Source: Benincasa hispida
Lineage: Eukaryota; Streptophyta; Magnoliopsida; Cucurbitales; Cucurbitaceae
Length of the DNA: 64,000 nucleotides
Assembly (NCBI RefSeq): GCF_009727055.1
Contig: NC_052355.1
Span: 8,300,990-8,364,989 of the forward strand
Reading direction: 5' to 3'
Of this stretch, positions 10,103 to 21,010 are shown piece after piece. Under the pieces are notes generated by a model that was not told the origin of the DNA, did no database searches, and worked only from the letters and a program-made list of their open reading frames with translations. Made by a program: the position numbers and the translations under genes. Every line of letters starts with the position of its first letter. The stretch's first letter is position 1.

Positions 10103-11439
10103 TTTTTTATTTTTTTTTTTACTTCTCAATACATATTTTTGGAAGATTCAATATAATCTTTTTTTAAGAAAATTAAAGGTCTAACTTTAAGAAAATTAGT
10201 AGTTATGTGTACATGTGATAGTCGATTCACTTTTCCAGTTTTAGGACCAATCAAGAACTAAATAGAACTAATTAATTTAATAAAGAAGTGATCCAAACCA
10301 ATGTCAGTTCAAAGAGAGGTTTGGAAATTTTCTTTTCATGGTTAGGATGCGTAGCGATTAGTCCACTAAGATTGTATTCAAATTTTTTTATGGTTCAGAC
10401 ATTTATTGAAAAAAATTTGTCTTCTTTTGATTGATGCAACTGTTACTTCGAGATTTTTAGAGAATATGACTTCATTCAATCATTGCTTGTTTTATGATGG
10501 TGGTAAACATCCTCTATCTTGATCTAGTTTGATGAGCAGAACCAAGTGTCCATATGACAGATATTGCGGGTTGTTTTAATTTATCCACCGTTGAATATTC
10601 ACTTCTGATTCAAACATCCAAAGCGCTTATGTTGTTTAACTATTTCTTGCTCATGCTTGCTTGCTTCTTCTTCTTTCATTTTTAGTTCTTTTTAGGAGTT
10701 TGAATCTTTGTTTTATTCTATATAAAGTCTACATTTGGGACAAGTTTTCCTAGAAATGTAATTGCATGAATAATGAAATGCTTAAATACTTAAAGTACTT
10801 GCATCAAAATAGTTCTCGTCTTTTCAATATTCAATATAAATTTGTTGTTACATTTAGTTATTGACCTCGTGGTGTTAAATTTTTACAGGTTCTTAGAAGT
10901 GTTCGTCCTTTAAATAACATGGAGAGAAGTAATTATGGTTTAATACAAAAAGTGCATATAAGCAAGAAGTGATTAATGAGGTTCAAACAGAATGGAGAAG
11001 TTTTGTTTGACGATTTGTGTAAGACTTAACTTATGGTTTTTTTTCTTAATAGAATGTAAATACTAATTTATAAATATATAAAATGTTAATTTGGATACTG
11101 TTTTTAATTTGTGGAGAGACAAGTGGTTGTTCATTCATATATTATGGAAGTGCTTTATGTATTGTAGCTTTTAGAGGTGTGGGTAGTCCCATATGTTTCT
11201 AATTGTAGTTTTAAGGATGTGGGTTGTTATTGCATTATTTTAGGTAACTTTATATCTAGTTTATGCTAGTGTGTTAGATTGTTCTTCATTGCTATATCTT
11301 AGGCTCGTGCATTTATAAGTGGATAATAAATATTGTTGGTTTGTCATGTTGACACTCATGACCACAAATAATTATTTGTTTATATATTTTTAATCGAATG
11401 CGATGATGATTTTTTTTTAATAAAGTGGGATATTTAATG
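10103..11439 (+). other. Exon-like unit segment, no intact gene
   Basis: Shared with 39355-40500 and 59184-60540. It contains two exon-like stretches conserved between copies. One, near 10465, encodes MTSFNHCLFYDG. The other, 10890-11028, follows a tttttacag acceptor and reads RSNYGLIQKVHISKK before an in-frame TGA (AGA in the copy at 40152). I do not recognise the protein. It looks like a captured or decayed gene rather than a working one. Confidence 0.4.
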
Positions 11440-11849
11440 ATTAATTTTTAATTTTTTGGCCGATATTAAAAATGCATTGGATATTTTAAATCAGTAGTCA
11501 TTAAAAAACATAAGTTTTTTATAAAGTGAATGGATCACCTTTCATATGGGACAGTTAATGACAAGAAGCAAATTAACCCATATCTTTAATGTTGGATAAA
11601 GTCATTTAATGATGGTCAGACGATCGACATTGAAGAGGGTGTTATTAAAGGTGTTCGATGTTGGTCATCTATAATGTCAATTGAAAACTGACGTTAAAGT
11701 CATCAATAATTTCGGTCGAAAGTCGACATTAAACGACATTGACATTGAACACCGTTATTAACACCATCTTCGATGTCAATTACCTAATTGAGATTGTACA
11801 CCTATAATGTCGATTTTCGACTTATATTATAACCTAGTTTTGCACTAGT
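11440..11849. mobile_element. CACTA-like terminal region
   Basis: Dense short direct and inverted repeats built on aatgtcgattttcgac and ttaatgtcggtc end in cctagttttgcactagt. Such clustered subterminal repeats and a CACTAGTGCAAAA-like end, read from the minus strand, resemble CACTA (En/Spm) termini. The other end is not identified and a 3-bp target duplication could not be assigned. A second copy lies at 60540-60970. Confidence 0.4.
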
Positions 11850-12170
11850 TTAATTCCATGTATCATTTTCTGGATCTTGTTCCACCTTTCTATTTATTCT
11901 TTAATCTGTAGGTAATTATTGTTTTGTTGATGTCACTTATACCAACAACGAAGGATTTTGCATGTATCAACTAAAAATTAGATGTGTTGGGCAAGACTCA
12001 CAGTTCTTCTTTTCATAATACCATAACACAATGAAGGATATTTCGCTTGTTGCATGTTACATAATTTTATATGGAGTGAAAAAACAATTGCACTATGAAA
12101 GATGTAGTTTCAAATGAACGTTCTGACACCCTGAAAGACAATGGAAATGAAAACAGATAGCCAAAACGGA
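11850..12170. other. Unit segment without recognisable feature
   Basis: Shared with 60971-61290. It contains a short exon-like stretch after a gtag acceptor near 11911 but no supported gene. Confidence 0.4.
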
Positions 12171-13535
12171 TAAAGATGGATCCATGGCTATTATATGAAT
12201 ACTTGAAATTTATGTGGCGACATAAAGATGGATGAAGTTCGAGTAGATAGACAAAACGATCAATAGTATATGAATAAAGTTTGATGCCTTATTCTGGTAT
12301 CATTATAGAATGCGGCCCACTCTATAGTATTTACAATTTATTGTAATGTACTACAAATGAAGTTATCCTGATTTGTTCATTTAGTGACATGAGGAGCAGA
12401 GGCATCCTACGCAATGAGTTTTCAGAAGATCGGACCAAGAATGTTGTTTAGTATTGAAGTTTGATTGTTTCAAATCGATGACCTGGGTAACTCAACCTTA
12501 ATCCTGAGCTAACTATGAACTCTTGTTTGCGTGGGATTATCCTTAGATTTGCATAAGTGAGGGTTTACTCAATAGCACCAGCTCAATAAGCCTCTCATTT
12601 AAGGGGTAAGACCGGGTAGATAACTGGGGACATAGGATACAAGACAAAATTTACATCTACCCGATTTAGGGATAGTAAAAAGATTGTTCTCTTAAGTACT
12701 GAATCCAGGTAATGAACAAGGGGCTCCTCCCTCTCATTGGCCTGAGAGGGACTTGATTTAGTGATTGGATCAAAAAACCAATTGTTCATTAGAGTATCAA
12801 TGGGACTCAAGGAACAAGATGTAATTTCGGGAGTAAAACAACATTTGACCCGGCCAATATTATGAACAACCTGTGAAGGATTGACTTACTTATTACGGTT
12901 AAATCAAGTGGACGGAAATATATTGTATTGAGAAGAGTGCAACTACTGAACTATAGTGGTGTGACTCGGTTGTTAACGAATATTGATTAATTGGGTTTAA
13001 AGAGTTTAGTCAATTAATCTCAAATTGTCGGAACTCATGATCTGTAGATCCATAAGGTCTTTCTACTCAAATTTGAAATTAATCTCAAATTTTCATTTCG
13101 GATTTGAATTTGAAATGGCCAAATTCAATTTAGGGTTTGGATAATTATATTCAATATAATTAACGTTTAGTTTTGTTGAAATTAAACGTAATCTGAGAGT
13201 TTAAAATATTTAAATGTTTATTTAAATATTAATTACATGATCAGGTTCATGTATGATATAGGTATTTAATTAATTTAATATTTGATATTAAATTATTATT
13301 TAATTAATTAAAATCAAATTGAATTTCAATTTTAGAAATCGAATTTTGTATTTGATTAATCTTGAATTAAATCAATTGAAATTGAAAATCAATTTGAGAT
13401 AATGGAAATTTCAAAATTTTAAATTGGAAATCCATATAGTTAGTGGATTTATCCAATTGAAGTAGATTGTTCCTAAACTTCACACCTATCCCACTTCCAT
13501 GTTGCTTCTTGATGTGCCAAGAGGCTGATTGAGTT
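12171..13535 (+). mobile_element. Large copia LTR remnant (TGTTGGG family), 5'-truncated
   Basis: Matches 40915-42365, where the LTR start TGTTGGGTTG is present, and 61290-61812. Non-coding, with conserved blocks around ggtaactcaaccttaatcctgag, the cctctcattggcctgag segment and the AT-rich 13130-13400 stretch. Here the first 140 bp and the terminal 350 bp seen at 40775-42715 are absent. Confidence 0.6.
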
Positions 13536-13554
13536 AGTGGTTGCATGTAATTGT

Positions 13555-13710
13555 TACTTAAAACCAAAGATAATGACATGTGTACCGATGACTTCACCCC
13601 ATATTGACTCTTGTCTACGTACAATGAAGGTGAAGTACAATGTCATCACGAAAATCCTTAACAGAAGTGGCAACGGTTGGATTTTCAAGACTGTGATAAT
13701 GTAGTCTTAG
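13555..13710 (+). pseudogene. Myb/SANT-like domain fragment
   Basis: Short shared block with 42870-43010. The longer sister copy begins with a W-T-G-V-E-D-A-like and IIELRLNSHGN pattern and continues QIERMVVEKIP. Both then give IDSCLRT and KYN(V)ITxxLNRSG. This spacing matches the Myb/SANT-like DNA-binding proteins linked to Harbinger elements. Frameshifted, so a relic. The family assignment is tentative. Confidence 0.35.
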
Positions 13711-13721
13711 AATGTAATTTC

Positions 13722-14264
13722 TCACTAGGACATAAACTAGGCCGTTACTATAGGCATGCATGCATACAATTCAAATTGACATCTTATCATGATTTGATAA
13801 AAATCGATTAAATAGTATAAAACAAATATTTTGTTATAACTAAATAATTGAAATTCATTTAACAGGGTACCTGTAGAACCATAAAACAAAACTAGAAACT
13901 TTTTTTTAAAAAGTCTAAAAGCACAAATACCAAAACTTCGAATTCAAACATCAAGACTATAAATTTTAAAACTTAAAATCCTGGAAACATGAGCGGAAGC
14001 ATAAGATTAGTCCCAGTGGCTCGATCAGGAATTCCACTTGTCATTCGGCAGTGTGTTCTCATCCTTACCTTAGAGATAAACATGAGAAAGAGTGAGTATA
14101 AAATACTCAGTAAGTAACCCAACTACTGGGGTCAGGCAAAGCATTTATGTCCAATAAATGAAATATGAACTGAAACTCTATACTAGTGGGACGTGGAGAT
14201 TTCTCTTACGTGACTCAATCTTTTACCTTTTCCCTAGACGTGTGTCACTTTCATACACATCAGG
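13722..14264 (-). mobile_element. Ty3-gypsy LTR remnant, part 1 (split by the 14265-20775 element)
   Basis: Matches 43030-43545. It continues at 20781 after the nested element, whose tcagg target duplication lies in it. It includes the conserved segment gagtataaaatactcagtaagtaac, found in every gypsy LTR of this group in the window (also 32655, 43375 and reversed at 51840). Confidence 0.7.
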
Positions 14265-16777
14265 TGTAAGACCCTAACACTAAATCTAAAGTGGAAGGTT
14301 AAATAAAGAAGAAAAATCCTAAGTAAGGATATTGGAACAAAGGGTGGAAAACATTAAAATTATCCAAAAAGGTGACCAAAGGTCCAAACGCCTATGAAGG
14401 GCTTAAAACATGTGGGACGCTAGAATGCATAGAGGATGGATGCAAGAAGACTTGAAAAATGGCTAAAGGTTGCATACAACCAATGCAAAGGCATACATGA
14501 GTAGTGCGGACATAGGTAGGAAGCATGCGTCAAGTGAGCATGCTAGCCGCACAACCCATGCGTCGAGGCCAAGCGCACAGGCCATGCCCAAGCATGCAGT
14601 CCATGCGTCAAGGATAAGCGCACAGGCCATACGTCAAACGCGCAGCCCATGTGTCGATAGTGTATGCCGAGGGCCAAGCCTATGCGTCGAACAGGCAAGC
14701 GGGCAAGCCATCCTATGTGACGAAGCGCTGTCGACTCTGTCAAGCAGCCATACGTCGATGCGCTATGCCAAGCGCACGCCCATGCAGTGAGGCATGCCTA
14801 CACGGCCGAGCATGCTTATACGGCCAAGCGCGCAAGTGCCTAGGCAGCATGCCCATGCCTCGATGGTCAGTGTCGTGCGTCCATGCTTAGTAGGCTGAGC
14901 AAGCACACCTAGCAAGCCATGCGTCAAGGGTGAGCGGCCACCCTATGTGTTAGTGATGGCCGACTCATGCGATGGCTAAGTGGGACTTTGATGAAGGAAA
15001 GGTGAGTTACTATGCGTTAAAGATAAAACGTAAGTCTAATTGATGGAAAACTTCAAGGGAAGATGGCAATGGTATAGGAGTATAGTCTTAAACAATTTAA
15101 GTAGAGAAATATGTTAAGTATTTAAGTGATTTAGGTGGTAAAAGGAGGATCACACAAAGTTCTAGTAGGAGGTGGACAAAGGAGATTCCAAGCAATTGAA
15201 GTCTTATCACCCCAAGCAGGAGGTGGGTGAAGGAGATTTCATGCAAAAAAGGAGATTTTGACTGGCAAGCTGAGATGAGAATAACTCAAGGCTAGGCTGG
15301 GTAGACTAAGTGTTGGCAGCTCCAAAGTGAGACAAATGGGAGTTGAGTTGTCACCATGGGGTGAGTTTGGAATGGCTATAAATAGAGGGGTTGAGCAAGA
15401 GGAATTTATTCATACCATCACCTAAATCTTGTGTTGAGAGCATATTTAGAGAGTTACATTTGAGTTATTAGACTGCCAAATTGATTGGAGATCAAAAGAA
15501 AAAAAGGTTGCGTTGGTGAGGCATTAAGTCGGCCGGACGCACAACCAACCCACATCCTACGCGCACGCCTCGCAGCGCTGCGTCAATCCGCACGCCTCAC
15601 TCGACGCATCCCTCGCGCTAGCCCAGTGCAGCTGCCTTCCCCGTGTGACGCATCACGCCCAGCACAATGCACGCCCAACGCGTCAACCTCGTATACGGCA
15701 CAGCACGCCCACCCTGCCTACTGCCCAACACCCAGCTGCCTACCACGGTCCAAATAACCTTTAAAGAGGCTAATTTGAGGATTTTGGCTAAATTTGAGTA
15801 GAGTAAGCTGGTGTTTTCATTATATATTATATTTTGGCTATTTTGACATTATTTATTGATATAACAAGTATTAATTGAGGAATTTCAGTTGATATGGAGG
15901 AATTCTCAGAAGGTATTCTTAATGTGATTTTCAGTGGAAAAACTTGTTTGCGGTGAGTGTTTACTTAGTTTTATGCGTTGATATGTGGATAAATGCATAT
16001 GTAGGTACAAAATGTATGCTTATGATGTTATGATGTTGCCATAATATTGTTTGTGAAATTTCTATGGAAACTGAGATTATATCCGGACTACATAAGTTAG
16101 CATGCTTAATAAAAGGTGCTTGGCGGGAAAATATAGTCGGCCTTGGTCGGCGGGAAATAATAGTCGGTGACGACTAGTGAAAAATATAATCAAGTTACCT
16201 AAGCATGACTAGCAGGAAAAGAATTGTCGATGTGTGCATTGGCGGGAAAAGTGGGTTATAGGAAAGTTTCCATAAAAATTTGTTATGATTGATAATGTGT
16301 CCAGGATATGAGCATGCCACATATAGCATGGAACTGGAGGATAATGATTGAATGAATGTATACATGATCATGCATAAATTATATTGGAATTGTGATTATG
16401 TGATTGACATCCCAAAAATTTGTTTTGCAAAGTGATTATTATTTTAAAAAGCACCGCTCACTGGGCTTAGTAGCTCACAGTCTTCCCAATGTTTTCTTAT
16501 ATCCCCCCCCAGGTAGCAAAGTGGAGCAGAAGGAGTCTACAAACCACCAACACACCAAGACTTGGTAAATTCTCAAGGCACGGCTCGGATCATGTAATAA
16601 AGAATATAGGAAATTAAATTATGTGTATGAAAGTTAGATAGAGTGTTGTAAACATGATGACATTTTTAATAGATAAGAGGGGGAATGTTAAATTTAAATG
16701 GTGTCTTGGAATATTACTGATGTACCCTCACGCTCCCTTCCAAGTCTTGGGGACTAAGGCTAGGGAGGGGTGTGACA
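14265..16777 (+). repeat. 5' LTR of the gag-only gypsy element
   Basis: 2,513 bp. TATA box TATAAATA at 15377-15384. Two GC-rich islands, at 14510-14935 (imperfect repeats around catgcgtcgagg-ccaagcg) and 15535-15745 (gcacgcctcgc, cgacgcatc), stand out from the AT-rich surroundings. The end 16771-16777 is followed by the primer site. It retains about 700 bp (15790-16490) that the 3' LTR has lost. Confidence 0.92.
15377..15384 (+). promoter_or_regulatory. TATA box of the gypsy 5' LTR
   Basis: TATAAATA followed by gagggg and a leader; the identical element is at 20065-20072 in the 3' LTR, which supports conservation of a promoter. Confidence 0.6.
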
Positions 16778-16780
16778 GCT

Positions 16781-16792
16781 TGGTATCAGAGC
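16781..16792 (+). other. Primer-binding site (tRNA-iMet)
   Basis: TGGTATCAGAGC lies three bases after the LTR end. It is complementary to the 3' end of plant initiator tRNA-Met and is the standard primer site for minus-strand DNA synthesis in Tekay/Del-type gypsy elements. Unmutated. Confidence 0.92.
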
Positions 16793-17128
16793 AAATGTTT
16801 ACGTAAAACCTGGGAAAAAGTTGAGTCCAGCATAAGTTTAAATAGAATCTAGGAAAAATAAAGGAAAAAGGGATAGGTTAAAGCCAAAGCGGTATCAGAA
16901 AAAGGCTTACCTAAGGTAGGGAAGCTAGATAATATTAGAAGATAGGCTAGGTCAAAACCTAAAAAGAAATAAATATAACGAAATATACTAGGAAAACGTA
17001 AAGTAGAATCAGGAAAGGTTAGGAAAAAGAAATAAGGAATAATAAATGGACATAGGCAAACATAAGAAAGGGAAAGTGAAAATAAAGAAATTAGTAAGTA
17101 ATAACCTGAATAATGTCCACTGTAGGAA

Positions 17129-17749
17129 ATGAATCCGAGCAGACAAGACCGGTGGTGGAATGACTCCGGAATGCAAGCTGGAGACCGCGACGCTAGCCCA
17201 GGGGAAAACCCTGAAAAATCTGAGAATAGTGTGAACAATAATACTGAATATGCTATTACCTTGAACAATGCAAATTTAGTGGGATCCCGAACTAATATGG
17301 GATGTCCATAATGTGGTAAAAATCATAGCGGTCTGTGTCTGAAAGGGACCGGAATTTGCTATGGTTGTGGCAAGGTTGGCCATATTCGCAAAAATTATTA
17401 TAATTTTCAGAGAAAAACAAGAAAGATTCAGGAAAAATATCAACGAGAACTGGCCGGAGGTTCGAGTTTAGGAAGTAACAACATATTGCCTGAACTGATG
17501 GTGGACCAAGAATGGGCGCGTGTAGCAAAAAAGGATATTCCTCGATGTATCGTGATTGAATTCGAGGAACAACCCACCTATGACTCTAACAACGCGAAAT
17601 CCTATAAATTCTGTATTTTCTGTAAGGAAATAGGCATGTTCAAGAGAGGTGTGTATGGAGAAACGAGAGGATGCGCCTTAACTTTGAAAACTTACGACTA
17701 CCAGAGAACGAGTAAACAAGTAACTATGTATACTGAAGAAAACTACTAA
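17129..17749 (+). pseudogene. Upstream zinc-knuckle ORF of the gag-only element
   Basis: One frame of 206 codons, broken only by a TAA at 17309-17311, where the context (CP-stop-CGKNH) suggests a single-base change from Lys or Gln. After the stop it reads CGKNHSGLC and ICYGCGKVGHIRKNY, a gag-like pair of zinc knuckles in which the last Cys is Tyr. Then comes an unfamiliar C-terminal part (QEWARVAKKDIPRC, FCIFCKE) containing further Cys residues. It lies between the primer site and the main gag. It could be a rearranged gag C-terminus or an accessory nucleic-acid-binding protein. The long nearly open frame contrasts with the heavily broken gag behind it. Confidence 0.65.
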
Positions 17750-17831
17750 TGTAAATAACAACAATATTTATAAATAAAGATACTATGTTGATAACGTATG
17801 TTTAATTTATATGTGAATGGTTGTAGAAAAA

Positions 17832-19060
17832 ATGCTGAGAAGTGGAAAACATAGAATCGAGCAACCCTCTAGGAATGAAAGTGAAAGTGCCTCAAGCCAT
17901 CCAAAAGAAAAATCCATGGAGGAAAAACAGAGGATAAATTCACCCAAAGATTTCAAGCAAGTTTAGAAAATATACAACCTGATCCCGAAAAGAAATATGG
18001 GATAGAACAATTAAAGGCATTGGGAGCCACAAACTTTGAAGGAACAAAGGATCCTACAGATGCAGAATCATGGATGAATCAAATAGAAAAATATTTTAAG
18101 GTGATGAGATGTCCTGAAAACCGTAAGGTAAGTCTTGCGACATTCTTACTGCAAAAATAGGCAGAAGATTAGTGGAAGCTACTAAAGAATAGGATGGGCG
18201 ATCAAGAAGAAATATGTTGGGAGGAGTTTTGAAAAGCATTTTTTGAAATATTCTATCCTCGATCATTCAGGAATATGAAACAAGATGAATTCCTATAGCT
18301 CATGCAGGAAAATATGACTGTAGCAAAGTATGAATTAAAGTATACGGAGTTATCCAAGTATGCTTTAAATATAGTGGTGGATGAAAAAGAACATTGTTGG
18401 AGGTTTGAAACAGGATTGAGACAAGAGATTCAAACTCCTGTTACAGCAACCGCAGAATGGGGTGAATTTTCAAGACTAATAGAAGCCACGATGAGAGTAG
18501 AAAGAAGTTTAACAGTGGAAGAAGTAAGATCGGAAAGAGACTCATTAATGAGTTGGTGGCGAAGCGAAAAACCAAGAAATTTTACACCCCGGGTAGAAAG
18601 CAGAAATGGATGGAAAAGAAGAGGAGTTACCAACACTAAAGTAGACCCTGAATGGGAGAGACAAATAAATGAGTGAATGGTGAACGTTAACCAAAGACCA
18701 AGATGTCCAGTTTGTAATAAATATCACTGGGGAAGATGTTGGGAGCAAACCCAAGAACGGTCGCACACATGTGTTAAGTGTGGCAAACCAGGATACTTTA
18801 AACAAGAATGTTCTCAGTTAATGAATACTTGAAATGTACAACCACCAAACAACCCGGGAGGAAGATCAATGACGGTTGAGGGAGGACGAACTGTAGGAGG
18901 AAGAAAAGAGGAAATAGGAAAAATAACGTTGGGGAAATTATATGGACTAACTCAAGATAGGGAAGACAATATGTCGGTCGTGGGAAAAGGGAAAGACAAA
19001 ATTTTAAAAGACTAGAATAAAAATCATGGTATAATAAAACTGTATGAGGCAAACTATTAA
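17832..19060 (+). pseudogene. Ty3-gypsy gag (capsid and nucleocapsid), broken
   Basis: It starts MLRSGKHRIEQPSR. After a frameshift near 17960 it gives LGATNFEGTKDPTDAESWM, QIEKYFKVMRCPENRKVSLATFLLQ and, at 18302-18676, NMTVAKYELKYTELSKYA, the retrotransposon gag (capsid) domain. At least four stops lie between 18155 and 18300. The nucleocapsid at 18703-18815 reads CPVCNKYHWGRC and CVKCGKPGYFKQEC. The second knuckle has Tyr for its conserved His. The frame ends at 19060. No protease follows, although in full elements protease and pol directly follow gag. Confidence 0.88.
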
Positions 19061-19092
19061 ATAAGAGTTCTGTTATAAATTAAGTTTCATTT

Positions 19093-19110
19093 AATTTCGA
19101 GGACGAAATT
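19093..19110 (+). other. Perfect hairpin before the polypurine tract
   Basis: AATTTCG-AGGA-CGAAATT, a 7-bp perfect stem with a 4-nt loop, 19 bp upstream of the 3' LTR. The bases are typical of the 3' end of pol in Tekay/Del elements and here directly follow gag. The polypurine tract (gggggtggtaaa, 19118-19129) follows. Confidence 0.7.
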
Positions 19111-19129
19111 ATTTTACGGGGGTGGTAAA

Positions 19130-20775
19130 TGTAAGACCCTAACACTAAATCTAAAGTGCGAGGTCAAATAGAGAAGAAAAATCCTAAGAAGGATATTGGA
19201 ACAAATGGTGGAAAACATTAAAATTATCCAAAAAGGTAACCAAAGGTCCAAACGCCTATGAAGGGCTTAAAACATGTGGGACGCAAGAATGTATGGAGGA
19301 TGGAAGCAAGAAGACTTGAAAAATGGCTAAAGGTTGGATACAACCAACGCAAAGGCATACATGAGCCGTGCGGACATGGGCAGGAAGCATGCGTCGAGTG
19401 AGCATGCTAGGCGCGCAACCCATGCATCGAGGCCAAGCACGCAGTCCATGCGTCGAGGACAAGCACACAAGCCATGCGTCAAGCGCGCAGCCCATACGTC
19501 AATTGTGTATGTCGAGCGCCCTGCCTATGCGTCGAACAAGCAAGCACGCAAGCCATCCTATGCGTGAAACCACTATTGAGTCTACCGAGCAGCCATACAT
19601 TGATGCGCTATGCCAAGCGCACGCCTATACGTCGAGGGTGAGCAGCCACTCTATGCATTGGTGATGGCCGACTCATGCGATGGCTAAGTGGGACTTTGAT
19701 GAAGGAAAGGTGAGTTGCTATGCGTTAAAGATAAAAGGTAAGACTAATTGATGGAAAACTTCAAGGGAAGATGCCAATGGTATACGAGCATAAGTCTTAA
19801 ACAATTTAAGTAGAGAAATATGTTAAGTATTTAAGTGATTTAGGTGGCAAAAGGAGGATCACACAAAGTTCTAGTAGGAGGTGGACAAAGGAGATTTCAT
19901 GCAATTGAAGTCTTATCACCCCAAGCAAGAGGTGGGTGAAGGAGATTTCATGCAAAAAAGGAGATTTTTGCAGGCAAGCTGAGATGAGAACAACTCTAGG
20001 CTAGGCATGGTTGACTAAGTGTTGGCAGCTCTAAAGTGAGACAAATGGGAGTTGAGTTGCTGGCTATAAATAGAGGGGTTGGGCAAGAGGAATTTATTCA
20101 TACCATCACCTAAATCTTGTGTTGAGAGCATATTTGAGGATTTTGGCTACCAAATTGATTAGAGATCAAAAGAAACAAAGGTTGCGATGGTGAGGCATTG
20201 AGTCAGCCAGATGCACAGCCAGCCCACACCCTGCATGCACGCCTCGCAGCGCTGCGTCTCATCTGTGTGCCTCGCTCGACGCATCGTGCGTGCTAGCCCA
20301 GCACAGCTGCCTTCCCCGTGCGACGCATCATGCCCAGTGCAACACACGCCCAAGTGTCAACCCCTCTGCGGCACAACACGCCCACCCTGCCTACTGCCCA
20401 ACGCCCAACTGCCTACCACGGTCCAAATATCTTCTAAAGAGGCTAATTTGAGGATTTTGGCTAATGTTTTCTTATATCCCCCCCCCCCCCCACCCAGGTA
20501 GCAAAGCGGAGCATTCAAAAAGGAGTCTACTAACCACCAACACACCAGGACTTGGTAAATTCTCAGGGCACGACTCGGATCATGTAATAAAAAATATAGG
20601 AAATTGAACTATGTGTATGAAAGTTAGATAGAGTGTTGTAAACATGTTGAAATTTTTAATAGATGGGGGGGGGGGGGGAGGAATATTAAATTTAAATGTT
20701 GTCTTGGAATACTACTGGCTACCCTCACGCTCCCTTCCAAGTCTTGGGGGTTAAGGCTAGAGAGGGGGTGTGACA
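19130..20775 (+). repeat. 3' LTR of the gag-only gypsy element
   Basis: 1,646 bp, same ends as the 5' LTR. Compared with it, about 130 bp are missing in the first GC-rich repeat and about 700 bp after ggattttggctaa at about 20464. Homopolymers have grown at 20478-20492 (C) and 20663-20679 (G). TATA box at 20065-20072. Confidence 0.92.
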
Positions 20776-20780
20776 TCAGG

Positions 20781-21010
20781 TCTAATGTATATCTCTTTCA
20801 TATACATTGTATCCTCTGGGAATGCATACTTTCATACACCCCAAGTCTTCTATATGAATGTAGGGATGTGCACCTCTTTCGTGCATATGGTTATGTATAC
20901 ACCTCTTTCGTACACCCTAGTCCCCACTAGGTATGTATTACTATCATAGATACTAGTCTTAGGACGTCTCTTTCATGCACTAGCACCCTAGGACATGCAC
21001 TACTTTCATG
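20781..21010. repeat. Array of mini-hairpins with a ctctttcrt loop
   Basis: Seven to eight units of about 28-35 bp. In each, a 5-7 bp stem brackets a loop like cctctttcg or tcactttca: for example gtgca-cctctttcg-tgcat and gtatac-acctctttc-gtacac. The stems change from unit to unit while the pairing is largely kept. The same array is at 43540-43800. Confidence 0.7.

Larger units (their letters stand above)
14265..20775 (+). mobile_element. Gag-only Ty3-gypsy LTR retrotransposon (TR-GAG-like)
   Basis: Complete ends: 5' LTR 14265-16777 and 3' LTR 19130-20775, both TGTAAGACCC...GTGTGACA, flanked by a perfect 5-bp target duplication tcagg (14260-14264, 20776-20780). A tRNA-iMet primer-binding site follows the 5' LTR, and a gggggtgg polypurine tract precedes the 3' LTR. 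The 2.35-kb interior holds only gag-type sequence: an upstream zinc-knuckle ORF and a broken gag. Protease, RT, RNase H and integrase are entirely absent. This fits plant gag-only non-autonomous elements (TR-GAG), which would be mobilised by a Tekay/Del-like partner. The two LTRs differ by large deletions, so insertion is not recent. Confidence 0.93.

Noticed and set aside
14470..14890. Overlapping frames of 66-106 codons on both strands
   Set aside because: They lie in the GC-rich tandem repeat of the LTR and shift frame between the two LTR copies, so no protein is conserved.
16849..17268. 139-codon minus-strand frame
   Set aside because: Antisense to the leader and upstream ORF of the gypsy element; hydrophobic composition reflects the purine-rich + strand.
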